A stretch of DNA of 64,000 bases from UBA2834 sp963623365 (GTDB taxonomy: Bacteria > Patescibacteriota > Saccharimonadia > Saccharimonadales > Saccharimonadaceae): the NCBI GenBank assembly GCA_963623365.1, contig CAVFJY010000003.1:27172-91171 (forward strand). The letters run 5' to 3'. The stretch's first letter is position 1. Every line of letters begins with the position of its first letter. The notes under the pieces were generated by a model. It saw only the letters and a program-made list of their open reading frames with translations. It searched no databases and had not been told where the DNA came from. Of this stretch, positions 16,314-25,431 are shown piece by piece. Made by a program: the position numbers and the translations under genes.

Positions 16314-17714
16314 TTAGTATGCTGCGAAAATCGTAACTGTGCCGGACTTATTAGCCGAGCCCTCGGTATATTCCAAGAAGACATGCCTGCCGTTTATGAT
16401 GTAACGATAGCCCGCAGTAGCGTTGTAGCCGAGACGAGTCTCAATGCCTTCAATTGAGCTTGCGCGCTGAAGATAAGCACGAAATTCTTCAAAGTCGGCC
16501 TCATCGCAATCTGGTACTTCATATCTCACGCTTTTGACCTTGTAGCCGCCTTTGTTAAAGTTATAACGTAAGTTGCCGTAGTAGTCGCCACAAGAGATAT
16601 TCTCAAGATTGAGGTAAGTTCTATATGGATCATGCTCGCCGATATAGTAATTGTCGTAGACTTCCTGGTACCCCAATCCATTCATAAACTCTATGTCCTC
16701 GATTTTGAAATCGTAGCGTGGATTGCCCCACTTCGAGAAATCTACACCATATTCGGCATAGAGCTTAGCGGACAGTTCCTCATCGCTTTCTCCGGTCTCG
16801 TCTTGGTTTAGCATAGCGCGATAGTAGCTAAACGAACCGTTGCCAAGATAGACCATAGGAATTGGATGTTCAAAGAGATATTCTCCGCTCATGTGGCTAA
16901 TTGCGTAGGGCGAAGCATTCAGGACATAAGTTCCGTCTCGCTTAGCGATAAGCGTGTAATCCCCCTCAACGCGGACAGATAATATGTGACTACCAACTTC
17001 ATACCTCCTATACATTAGCGTACTCAAAAACATGGTGGTGCCATTTATTGCGTAACAATAAACATTTCCATCAGTATTAATCATTTCTCTGCAGTATTTT
17101 TCGATGATTTGTATAACGTCACCTTCAATCCCGATAAAATAGTCCCCAACGAATCCATACGCCCAATAATTTGAGTCCGGATAAGACTCTAGGTCATCGG
17201 AAATATAAGGATCATAGCTCACTTCGAGGTCCTTTTTATCCTCAAACTTTCCGTCGATATAGAGGTTAATCCAGCCAAACTGATCTTCACCGACCACGAT
17301 TGTGCCCTTAGGCGTTCGCTTTATTAAAGTGGCGTTCTTTTCGACCTTCGACGGAAGCGTGCTATTGTCGACGTCTTTCTTGCCGTAATATTCTTCGTAG
17401 AGCTCTTCGTCGTACTCATCCTCCGTTAACCAGATTTGTGGCTCAACACCCATCTCGTCAAGATCCCAATATTCTTCATCTTCATCATAGTCACCATCAC
17501 CAACTTCTTCTTCGAGATAGGCCTGTCCAGACATGTAGACTTCGTCTTCAGACTCACCAGAGTCGTCGACGTCGCCATTGCTAGCATCAGCCCCGTTGTC
17601 GATGTATTCGTTGGTCAATTCTCCTTCGGCTTGTGCGGTTTGAGCGGTTGTACTCTGTCCGCAACCAGTCAGCATCAGCATCAGTGCAAGGGACAAAATC
17701 AGGAACTTCTTCAC
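16314..17714 (-). CDS. Secreted lipoprotein with acidic linker, 466 aa
   Basis: Unrecognised. The GTG at 17714 has AGGAGG 8 bases upstream; the frame-first GTG at 17723 overlaps that site. A lipoprotein signal peptide (KKFLILSLALMLMLTGC, lipobox Cys18) is followed by an extremely acidic segment (about 35-120, many D/E/Y/G) and a Tyr-rich globular domain of about 330 residues with several repeated short beta stretches. It should be tethered to the outer face of the membrane; the acidic stretch could act as a spacer or bind cations. It is monocistronic with a strong promoter and a terminator. Confidence 0.78.
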   Translation of the reverse strand: MKKFLILSLALMLMLTGCGQSTTAQTAQAEGELTNEYIDNGADASNGDVDDSGESEDEVYMSGQAYLEEEVGDGDYDEDEEYWDLDEMGVEPQIWLTEDEYDEELYEEYYGKKDVDNSTLPSKVEKNATLIKRTPKGTIVVGEDQFGWINLYIDGKFEDKKDLEVSYDPYISDDLESYPDSNYWAYGFVGDYFIGIEGDVIQIIEKYCREMINTDGNVYCYAINGTTMFLSTLMYRRYEVGSHILSVRVEGDYTLIAKRDGTYVLNASPYAISHMSGEYLFEHPIPMVYLGNGSFSYYRAMLNQDETGESDEELSAKLYAEYGVDFSKWGNPRYDFKIEDIEFMNGLGYQEVYDNYYIGEHDPYRTYLNLENISCGDYYGNLRYNFNKGGYKVKSVRYEVPDCDEADFEEFRAYLQRASSIEGIETRLGYNATAGYRYIINGRHVFLEYTEGSANKSGTVTIFAAY

Positions 17715-17784
17715 AGAAACCACCTCCTAAAGTGTTCGAGAGTTATTAAGGTGCAATTTGCAGGCAGCAAAGGCCCACAATATA

Positions 17785-17813
17785 ATTATAGCACAAACGG
17801 GATGAAAAGTCAA
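17785..17813 (-). promoter_or_regulatory. Strong promoter of the lipoprotein gene
   Basis: Minus-strand TTGACT (17808-17813), 17-base spacer, TGC-TATAAT (17785-17790). The leader is about 60 bases with AGGAGG. Confidence 0.85.
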
Positions 17814-17835
17814 AATAGCAAAAGGCCGTGACGCC

Positions 17836-17862
17836 AAAAACTCCCCAAAACGGGGAGTTTTT
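17836..17862 (-). terminator. rpoBC terminator
   Basis: ACTCCCC/GGGGAGT stem just past the rpoC stop, with T-runs on both strands. Confidence 0.82.
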
Positions 17863-17879
17863 ATGCTTTGCCGATATTT

Positions 17880-20800
17880 TTAGGCAGCTTCGAGCTCTTC
17901 GGCGGCTGGCTCAGTAGAGGATTCGACATCCCCTGTATTATCAGCCGTGTCAGTGGCGCCAGTATAGGCAGCGAGCGACTCGATACCCGTACCAACCGGA
18001 ATTTTGCGACCGATAATCACATTTTCCTTGAGACCACGGAGATGATCGACGCGACCCGAAATCGCCGAGGAAATCAAGACGCGAGTCGTATCCTGGAAGG
18101 ATGCAGCCGAAAGGAAGGAATCGGAGTAAATCGAAACCTTTGAGATACCTAGCAACATCTGCGTATAGTCAGCTGGCATCTTCCCCTCTGCGACAGCGCG
18201 CGCATTCTCCTCAGAGACGGCAGCTTTGCTAACAATATCGCCTGTCACAAAGCTAGTATCACCCGGTTCCTCAATCATCACGCGCGAGAACATCTGGCGG
18301 ATGATAATCTCGAGATGTTTAGCGGAAATTTCGTGCCCCTGAGCAGCATAAATTGTAAGAATATCATTTAAGATATAGCGCTCAGTTTCTTCGATGCCCT
18401 TATATTTCATCAAATCCTGCAAGTTCAACGAGCCTTCAGAGAGACGATCGCCCGGTTCGACACGGTCGCCATCTTTGACAGTGAGTGCGAAGTCCATCGG
18501 TACAGAGACCTTGAGCGGAGCGCCAGCATTGGCGACCAGCACAATTTCGTCTTGTGTCAGTTCGGCGACGCCATCGAATGGGGCAATAATTGGCTCAGCA
18601 CCTTTGGTTTTGCTAGCAATCACTGCGCCAGTTTTAACGCTTGCGCCATCTTTAACTTTGGCTTTACGGCCGTCGAGTTTGAAGTGCTCGGCTTTACCTG
18701 CATCAGGCGTAACCTGAACGACATTATAGCGTCCTTCTTCCCACGTATTAACAACACCAGCAATAGTCGAAATGAAGGCTTGCCCCTTTGGATTGCGTGC
18801 TTCAAGCAACTCCTCGACGCGCGGAAGACCACGCGAGATAGCGCCTGAACCCGCAACACCACTAGAGTGCTTGGTATCCAATGTTAGCTGAGTACCCGGC
18901 TCACCAACAGATTGGGCAGCAATTACACCAACTGGCTCATGGTAAGCAACTGGCATACGCGTCGACATGTCGATGCCGTAAGCCTTGCGCGGTACGCCGT
19001 CGTTACATTCAGTTGTCAGAATACTTTGAATCTTGAGGCTATCAATCTCGTCGTCTGCGGCGAGTTGGTCGGCCATTTCGCGCGTAATGAGTTCGTCGAC
19101 ACTCAAGCCATATTTTTCAACCGCTTCAGCCGAATAGCGACCATAAATACGATCGGCAAAATTAATGCCAGTAATATCGCTTTCGCTCTTGTAGATACGG
19201 AAGCCTGGATCGACAGCTTCGGTTTCGACCGTAAAGACATCCTGCGAGACATCAACGAGACGACGTGTGAGGTAGCCAGAGTCGGCGGTACGCAGAGCGG
19301 TTGATACCTGCCCCTGACGTGCGCCACGAGTAGCAATGAAGGATTCAAGCGTATTGAGACCTTTCTTATAGCTAGACTTGACTGGAAGCTCAATTTCACG
19401 GTTGAAGACGTCCACCATGATGCCAATCGTAGCAGAAGCAAGCTTGATGTTACCAGCAGAGCCACGTGCGCCCGAGTTTGTCATGATAGAAATATTCGTA
19501 TCAAGATGCGCGAGATTGTCTTTCACGAGCTGCGAAATCTGGTCATCGACCTTGCGCCAAGCAGCGACAGTCAGGCGATAGCGCTCTTCTTCAGTAATGA
19601 GACCATCCTCAAATTGCTGATTAATCTGCGCAGCAACACCTTCGCCCTCGGCAATCATTGGCTCAACTTCTGGATAATATGGATAGTCGTCCTTGGAGGT
19701 TGAAACGCCCGCGATAGTTTCATATTTGAAGGAGAGGTCCTTAATCGCGTCAGCAGTAGCAACGGCAGCATCGGCGCCAAATTGGTTCAAGATGTTTGCC
19801 ATTACTTTCTTTAGGTGCTTACTGTTTTGGACTTCGTTATCGTATGGATATTCCTTTGGTAGAATCTCATTAAAGAAGACGCGGCCAAGGGTCGTATCGC
19901 GCTTTTGCCCCTTCGTATGGACACGAATTGGTGTCTGAAGCTGAATCAGGCCCATATCGTAGGCAAGCTCGGCTTCATAAACACTCGTATAAGCCTTGCG
20001 CTCTGTTTGAGCGGATGGTTTTTCATAAGTGAGATAGTAGCTACCAAGCACGACATCCTGCGTAATCGAAAGAACCGGTGCGCCATCGGCTGGCTTCAAG
20101 AGGTTCTTACCTGCGGCCATCAATTCACGCGCTTCAGCTTGAGCCTCGGCGGAAAGTGGAAGATGGACCGCCATCTGGTCACCATCATAGTCGGCGTTGA
20201 AACCGTTAGCAACCAGTGGATGCAACTGAATCGCTTTGCCATCAATCAACTTTGGCTGGAAAGCCTGAACGGAGAGACGGTGAAGAGATGGAGCCCGGTT
20301 GAGCAACACATACTTCCCTTCAATTACCTCATCAAGCGCATCCCAGATTACGGTTTCGCCCTGCTCAATCATACGCGAAGCAGAGCGGATGTTGTTCGCA
20401 TATTCATTCTTAATCAACCAGGAAATCACAAATGGCTTAAAGAGTTCCAGTGCCATCTGTTTTGGTAGACCACATTGATGCAAGCGCAATTCTGGGCCAA
20501 CCACAATTACGGAGCGACCAGAATAGTCGACACGCTTACCTAACAGGTTCTGGCGGAAACGCCCCTGCTTACCTTTGAGCAAGTCAGACAAACTCTTCAG
20601 CTTACGGCGACCATTTTGCGAATTAGCAGTACGACCACCACGTGAGGCATTATTGTCGATCAAAGCATCAACCGCCTCTTGAAGCATACGTTTTTCATTG
20701 CGCTGAATCACTTCTGGCGCGTTCAGGTCAATCAATTTCTTCAAGCGATTGTTGCGGTTAATTACGCGACGATAAAGGTCGTTCAAATCAGTTGTAGCAA

Positions 20801-21758
20801 AGCGGCCACCCGCCAACGAAATCATTGGACGCAAATCTGGCGGAATAACTGGAATCACATTCAAGATGAGATCAGTTGGCTTAATGCCGGCAGATTGCAT
20901 GCCTTCGAGCACCTTCAGGCGCTTCATAATGCGCTTCTGCTTCTGGCCTTTACTGTTCTCGGCTTCTTCGTGCAATTCTTCGACCATCTTGTCGAGATCA
21001 ATTTCTTCGAGCAGTTTCCGAATGCCATTCGCACCCATTTCAACCGTGACGAGGTCTTCATAGCCCTCATCCATATCCTCGAGGTTGCGATAATCGATTT
21101 CATTAATAACGGCCCCCTTAACAAAGCCGGTTAAAATCGCTTTCTTATTGCGGTAGTTATTCTCAAGCTCCTCAAGTTCCTTAGTCTGGTCTTCGTCGAG
21201 CTTTTTAATCGTATCGCTATCTTTATCTTTCATTTCGGCTTCGAAACGAGCCTTGATAGCTTGGCGGCCGAGGTCAGTCTCAGTTTCGAGGTCCTCAAGT
21301 CGCTTCGCAATTTCTTCAGTATCGGCGTCGGTGATAATATAGGCGGCAAAATAGACGACTTTTTCGATATTCTTAACAGTGATATCGAGCAAGAGACTAA
21401 GTGCCGATGGCGTACCGCGCATAAACCAAATGTGCGCGACAGGTGCAGCTAGCGAAATGTGCCCCATACGTTCACGACGAGTAATACTCTTCGTTACCAA
21501 GTTGCCTTCTTTATCGACAGCAGCTTCCCGCGAGCGTACGCCCTTAAGCTTGGGGTCGTTTGGATTAATATCTTTGACTGGACCAAAGATGCGCTCGCAA
21601 AAGAGGCCATCGCGTTCCGGCTTCTGCGTGCGATAATTAATTGTTTCTGGTTTTAAGACTTCGCCGTAGCTCCAGTTGAGGATGTCTTCCTCGCTAGCGA
21701 CACAGAGACGAATCGAATCAAAATCGTTCGCACTAATAAAGTTATCTTGCCAAGCCAT
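17880..21758 (-). CDS. rpoC: DNA-directed RNA polymerase subunit beta'
   Basis: Catalytic beta' subunit, 1292 residues. The active-site loop reads NADYDGDQMAVH (20178-20198): the three Asp are present, but the usual Phe is Tyr. Both structural zinc sites are lost. The N-terminal Cys4 knuckle between GLFCERIFGP and RRERMGH (residues 62-99) has no cysteine. The second site, normally an EDCGT cysteine plus a three-Cys TC...GxCxxCYG cluster, reads EAVDPG and TTECNDGVPRKAYG. The trigger loop (GVIAAQSVGEPGTQLTL) is intact. It begins one base after rpoB and is followed by a terminator. Confidence 0.97.
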   Translation of the reverse strand: MAWQDNFISANDFDSIRLCVASEEDILNWSYGEVLKPETINYRTQKPERDGLFCERIFGPVKDINPNDPKLKGVRSREAAVDKEGNLVTKSITRRERMGHISLAAPVAHIWFMRGTPSALSLLLDITVKNIEKVVYFAAYIITDADTEEIAKRLEDLETETDLGRQAIKARFEAEMKDKDSDTIKKLDEDQTKELEELENNYRNKKAILTGFVKGAVINEIDYRNLEDMDEGYEDLVTVEMGANGIRKLLEEIDLDKMVEELHEEAENSKGQKQKRIMKRLKVLEGMQSAGIKPTDLILNVIPVIPPDLRPMISLAGGRFATTDLNDLYRRVINRNNRLKKLIDLNAPEVIQRNEKRMLQEAVDALIDNNASRGGRTANSQNGRRKLKSLSDLLKGKQGRFRQNLLGKRVDYSGRSVIVVGPELRLHQCGLPKQMALELFKPFVISWLIKNEYANNIRSASRMIEQGETVIWDALDEVIEGKYVLLNRAPSLHRLSVQAFQPKLIDGKAIQLHPLVANGFNADYDGDQMAVHLPLSAEAQAEARELMAAGKNLLKPADGAPVLSITQDVVLGSYYLTYEKPSAQTERKAYTSVYEAELAYDMGLIQLQTPIRVHTKGQKRDTTLGRVFFNEILPKEYPYDNEVQNSKHLKKVMANILNQFGADAAVATADAIKDLSFKYETIAGVSTSKDDYPYYPEVEPMIAEGEGVAAQINQQFEDGLITEEERYRLTVAAWRKVDDQISQLVKDNLAHLDTNISIMTNSGARGSAGNIKLASATIGIMVDVFNREIELPVKSSYKKGLNTLESFIATRGARQGQVSTALRTADSGYLTRRLVDVSQDVFTVETEAVDPGFRIYKSESDITGINFADRIYGRYSAEAVEKYGLSVDELITREMADQLAADDEIDSLKIQSILTTECNDGVPRKAYGIDMSTRMPVAYHEPVGVIAAQSVGEPGTQLTLDTKHSSGVAGSGAISRGLPRVEELLEARNPKGQAFISTIAGVVNTWEEGRYNVVQVTPDAGKAEHFKLDGRKAKVKDGASVKTGAVIASKTKGAEPIIAPFDGVAELTQDEIVLVANAGAPLKVSVPMDFALTVKDGDRVEPGDRLSEGSLNLQDLMKYKGIEETERYILNDILTIYAAQGHEISAKHLEIIIRQMFSRVMIEEPGDTSFVTGDIVSKAAVSEENARAVAEGKMPADYTQMLLGISKVSIYSDSFLSAASFQDTTRVLISSAISGRVDHLRGLKENVIIGRKIPVGTGIESLAAYTGATDTADNTGDVESSTEPAAEELEAA

Positions 21759-21759
21759 A

Positions 21760-24700
21760 TTAGAGATCCTCCCCTAAATCAGTTGTTATATCGTCTTCGA
21801 CGCTGTCATCGGCTTCCGTTTCAGCATCGTATTCATCGTAATCTTCATCGTCGACGTCAGACGTGGCTTCGGCTTCAACTTCGTCGAGACCGTCTTCGTC
21901 GACATATTCCTCTGGCGGTATGTCACCCTTTTGTGCGTAAATAACCGAATCGTCACGTTGATGTTCGACCTCTTCGGTCGTCTTTTCGATGACACGATCG
22001 GCGTCTTTAGCATCGCCATTATCGATCAAGTCAACCTTCAGACCCAAACCTTGCAACTCTTTAACTAAGACATTGAAGCCTTCTGGGAGTTTTGGCCCCT
22101 CGATATCGGTATCTTTAATAATCGATTCATAGGCTTTAGCGCGGCCGTAAACATCATCAGACTTGATAGTGAGCATTTCCTGCAATGTGGATGCAGCGCC
22201 ATAAGCTTCGAGCGTCCACACTTCCATCTCGCCAAAGCGCTGACCACCGTTCTGAGCTTTACCGCCAAGCGGCTGCTGGGTCACCATCGTGTATGGACCA
22301 GTCGAGCGCGCATGAATCTTGTCGGCAACCATATGATGCAATTTCAACATATACATCACGCCCACGGTAATGCGTTCTTCAAATGGTTCACCGGTGAGAC
22401 CATCATAGAGCTTAACGCGACCATCAGATTCAAAGCCTGCCTTATTCAACTCAGCCGAAATCGTTTCATCGGATACGGAATTGAAAGATGGAGTCGTAAC
22501 TTTGTAGCCCAAAGCGCGAGCAGCCATGCCAAGATGTGTCTCAAAGAGCTGACCGAGATTCATACGGGAAGGCACACCCATTGGGTTGAGCAAAACATCG
22601 ATTGGTGTACCGTCTTCCATGAATGGCATATCTTCAACTGGCAAAATACGCGCGACAACACCCTTGTTGCCGTGACGACCAGACAACTTATCGCCAACGG
22701 AAATTTTGCGCATTTCGGCGACATAAATCTTAATCTGCATCAAAACGCCGGATTTGAGATCGTTACCCTGTTCACGAGTGAAGATTTTTACGCCCACAAC
22801 TTTGCCACCATCCGAACCATTCATGCGAACAGAAGTATCACGAACGTCTTTAGCCTTCTCGCCAAAGATAGCACGAAGCAGGCGTTCCTCGGAGCTAAGC
22901 TCTTGCTGTTCGCCTTTTGGCGTAATCTTACCGACCAAGACGTCGCCTGGACGAACCTCGGAACCAACCGTAACAATGCCATCTTCGCCAAGGTGGCGCA
23001 GAGCAGCTTCAGAAACATTCGGAATATCACGCGTTACTTGCTCAGGGCCAATTCGAGTTTCGCGCACTTCGACATCAAAGTCGCGAATGTTGATGCTAGT
23101 CAGTTCATCATCTTGAACAAGACGCTTCGAAATGACAATTGCGTCGTCCATGTTGTAACCACGCCATGGCATGAAAGCGACCAACATGTTTTTGCCTAAT
23201 GCCAACTCGCCGTGGTCAACCGAGGCGCCTTCAATCAGGACATCGCCTTTCTTGACTTTTTGGCCACGCTTCACGACAGTGCGCTCATCATAACAACGAT
23301 CGTCATTGGTCTTCATGAAGTGAATCAAATTGTAGCTCTTCGTGTCTTTCTTGCCGGCATATTTAACTTCGACAACGTTAGAGTCGGCCTTAATAACCTC
23401 GCCGTCGGCTTCCGCGAAGACGATTTGAGACAAGTTCTTAGCGACTTCGCCATCGATACCAGTCGAGACAATTGCGGCTTCTGGCTTAATCAGTGGTACA
23501 GCCTGTTTCTGCATCGCGCAGGCCATCAAAGAGCGGTCGACACGGTTCTTCTCGACAAATGGAATCATCGAAGCAGCGACACCGAGAATCTCTTTGTGCG
23601 CAGCATCCATATGTGTAACTTCGCTAGCCATTACCTGCGTTGGCTGAAGAGCCTTACGAGCGGAAACATATTCATCAAGGAAGCGGCCATCTTTGTCCAA
23701 CTTGGCGCTAGTATCAGCAATTACCATGTTCTCCTCAGCGGCAGCATCAACATAAACGATTTCGTTGGTAACTTTGCCGTCTTTAACGACACGATATGGC
23801 GCTTCAATAAAGCCATAATCATTAATGCGCGCATAAGTCGCAAGGTTCAACACGAGGCCAACGTTGCCACCTTCTGGCGTTTCAACCGTACAAATGCGAC
23901 CATAATGAGTTGGATGCGTATCGCGAACTTCGAAGCCGGCGCGTTCACGCGTCAAGCCGCCTGGACCCATACTGGAGAGACGACGCTTGTGCGAAAGTTC
24001 GCTGAATGGGTTAGTTTCATCCATCAACTGGCTCAACTGGGAGCTACTAAAGAATTCTTTCACGGCAGCGGTCACCGGGCGCGAGTTAACTAGTTGCGCT
24101 GGCGTAACGGTAGCAGGATCACTCATCGACATGCGGTCGAGAATATTGCGCTGCAGACGCAACATACCAAGGCGGAACTGGCGCTGTACCAATTCGCCAA
24201 CCAATTTAACACGACGATTAGCAAGCGAGTCGATGTCATCAACTGGATCCTGCGTATTGTTTAGGCGAATAATTTCGCGAATAATCGCAATCAAGTCCTT
24301 CATCTGAAGCGTGCGATGCACTTCGTCGTTTGGCGTATCAAAGCCAAGGCGCTGATTAATCTTGTAGCGGCCAACTCGAGAATAATCATAGCGGCGATAA
24401 TCATTAAAAGTACGCTCAATCATATTCTTGGCGTTCTCAACCGTCGCGAGGTCACCTGGACGAATCCGGCGATAAATCTCAAGCAGAGCACTGCCCTGAT
24501 TGTCGGATGGATCCCGCTCAAGCGTGTTTTCGATATAACGGACGTCGCCAGTGTCGATGTCCTTAAAATCGGCAACGATTTCACTCTTCTTGCGGCCAAG
24601 AGCGCGCAAGAGTGTCGTAACAGGAACTTTCTTGCGGCGGTCAATCTTGACATAGATAACGCCTTTAGTATCAGTCTCAAATTCGAGCCAGGCGCCCCGA

Positions 24701-25191
24701 CCTGGGATAATTTTTGCACCATAATAATTATGGCCCGCGACCGTATCAGCCTGGAAGAATACACCAGCGGAACGGATCAGCTGCGAAACAATCACACGCT
24801 CAGTGCCATTAATAATAAAGCTGGCGCGATCGGTCATCCATGGATAATCGCCAAAATAGATATCCTGCTCTTTAACTTCGCCGGTCTGTTTGTTAGTCAA
24901 TTCGACGTTGACATGCAGCGGCGCCTCATAAGTTGTGAGATTTTCTTTGGCGCTTTGGTCGCTTTCAACTGGATTTTTGAAATAATAGTCCTTAAAGCGT
25001 AAGCTCAATTTTTGACCGGAATAGTCATCAATCGGATTGAGCTCATTAAAGACTTCTTGCAGACCATAATCGACAAATTCTTGCCATGATTTAGTCTGAT
25101 GCTCGGTTAAGTTTGGTATTGGAAGAACTTGGTCGCCCTCGGTAAAAGATACCCGGCTACCACTCCTTGCGGTATTTGTAGTTTCTGCCAC
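21760..25191 (-). CDS. rpoB: DNA-directed RNA polymerase subunit beta
   Basis: Beta subunit, 1143 residues. It has the conserved lobe, the rifampicin-region stretch FSSSQLSQLMDETNPFSELSHKRRLSSMGPGGL, the GDKLSGRHGNKG motif and the C-terminal clamp region (GGKAQNGGQRFGEMEVWTLEAYGA), then a strongly acidic tail of about 60 residues (DDEDYDEYDAETEADDSVEDD). The start is GTG at 25191 behind a GAGGG site. A leader of about 115 bases separates it from its promoter. No rplJ/rplL lies upstream, unlike the common arrangement. Confidence 0.97.
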   Translation of the reverse strand: MAETTNTARSGSRVSFTEGDQVLPIPNLTEHQTKSWQEFVDYGLQEVFNELNPIDDYSGQKLSLRFKDYYFKNPVESDQSAKENLTTYEAPLHVNVELTNKQTGEVKEQDIYFGDYPWMTDRASFIINGTERVIVSQLIRSAGVFFQADTVAGHNYYGAKIIPGRGAWLEFETDTKGVIYVKIDRRKKVPVTTLLRALGRKKSEIVADFKDIDTGDVRYIENTLERDPSDNQGSALLEIYRRIRPGDLATVENAKNMIERTFNDYRRYDYSRVGRYKINQRLGFDTPNDEVHRTLQMKDLIAIIREIIRLNNTQDPVDDIDSLANRRVKLVGELVQRQFRLGMLRLQRNILDRMSMSDPATVTPAQLVNSRPVTAAVKEFFSSSQLSQLMDETNPFSELSHKRRLSSMGPGGLTRERAGFEVRDTHPTHYGRICTVETPEGGNVGLVLNLATYARINDYGFIEAPYRVVKDGKVTNEIVYVDAAAEENMVIADTSAKLDKDGRFLDEYVSARKALQPTQVMASEVTHMDAAHKEILGVAASMIPFVEKNRVDRSLMACAMQKQAVPLIKPEAAIVSTGIDGEVAKNLSQIVFAEADGEVIKADSNVVEVKYAGKKDTKSYNLIHFMKTNDDRCYDERTVVKRGQKVKKGDVLIEGASVDHGELALGKNMLVAFMPWRGYNMDDAIVISKRLVQDDELTSINIRDFDVEVRETRIGPEQVTRDIPNVSEAALRHLGEDGIVTVGSEVRPGDVLVGKITPKGEQQELSSEERLLRAIFGEKAKDVRDTSVRMNGSDGGKVVGVKIFTREQGNDLKSGVLMQIKIYVAEMRKISVGDKLSGRHGNKGVVARILPVEDMPFMEDGTPIDVLLNPMGVPSRMNLGQLFETHLGMAARALGYKVTTPSFNSVSDETISAELNKAGFESDGRVKLYDGLTGEPFEERITVGVMYMLKLHHMVADKIHARSTGPYTMVTQQPLGGKAQNGGQRFGEMEVWTLEAYGAASTLQEMLTIKSDDVYGRAKAYESIIKDTDIEGPKLPEGFNVLVKELQGLGLKVDLIDNGDAKDADRVIEKTTEEVEHQRDDSVIYAQKGDIPPEEYVDEDGLDEVEAEATSDVDDEDYDEYDAETEADDSVEDDITTDLGEDL

Positions 25192-25310
25192 ATTCCCTCG
25201 CTGTTTATTAGTGTTGATACTCTGGCCGGAAGATCACCGCTTTGACCCCCATTCTGCATTGCCGGAGCAGAAGTTCAAAATAATCAAAGCACACTACTTC
25301 TTAGCTAGAT

Positions 25311-25339
25311 ATTTTAGCAGATTTTTTCAAGTTTCACAA
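25311..25339 (-). promoter_or_regulatory. rpoBC promoter
   Basis: Minus-strand TTGTGA (25334-25339), 17-base spacer, TGC-TAAAAT (25311-25316). Confidence 0.65.
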
Positions 25340-25374
25340 GTTCTTTCTTGCCTGAAAAATATAAATTTTTATGC

Positions 25375-25403
25375 TTGCGCGTTCAAACATGAGCATTTAA
25401 AAT
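25375..25403 (+). promoter_or_regulatory. Promoter of the 746-aa membrane protein
   Basis: TTGCGC (25375-25380), 17-base spacer, TAAAAT (25398-25403). The rest of the 240-base rpoB/membrane-protein divergent region holds the two promoters and the rpoB leader; I see no other element. Confidence 0.55.
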
Positions 25404-25431
25404 GAAAATATATAGGAGGTTAGATTAAGCA

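Noticed and set aside
18394..24093. Long plus-strand open frames opposite rpoB and rpoC
   Set aside because: They are antisense shadows of highly conserved genes, have no ribosome sites and no recognisable protein character.
25192..25431. Riboswitch in the rpoB/membrane-protein divergent region
   Set aside because: Only two promoters and an unstructured-looking leader are visible; no known aptamer motif was recognised.
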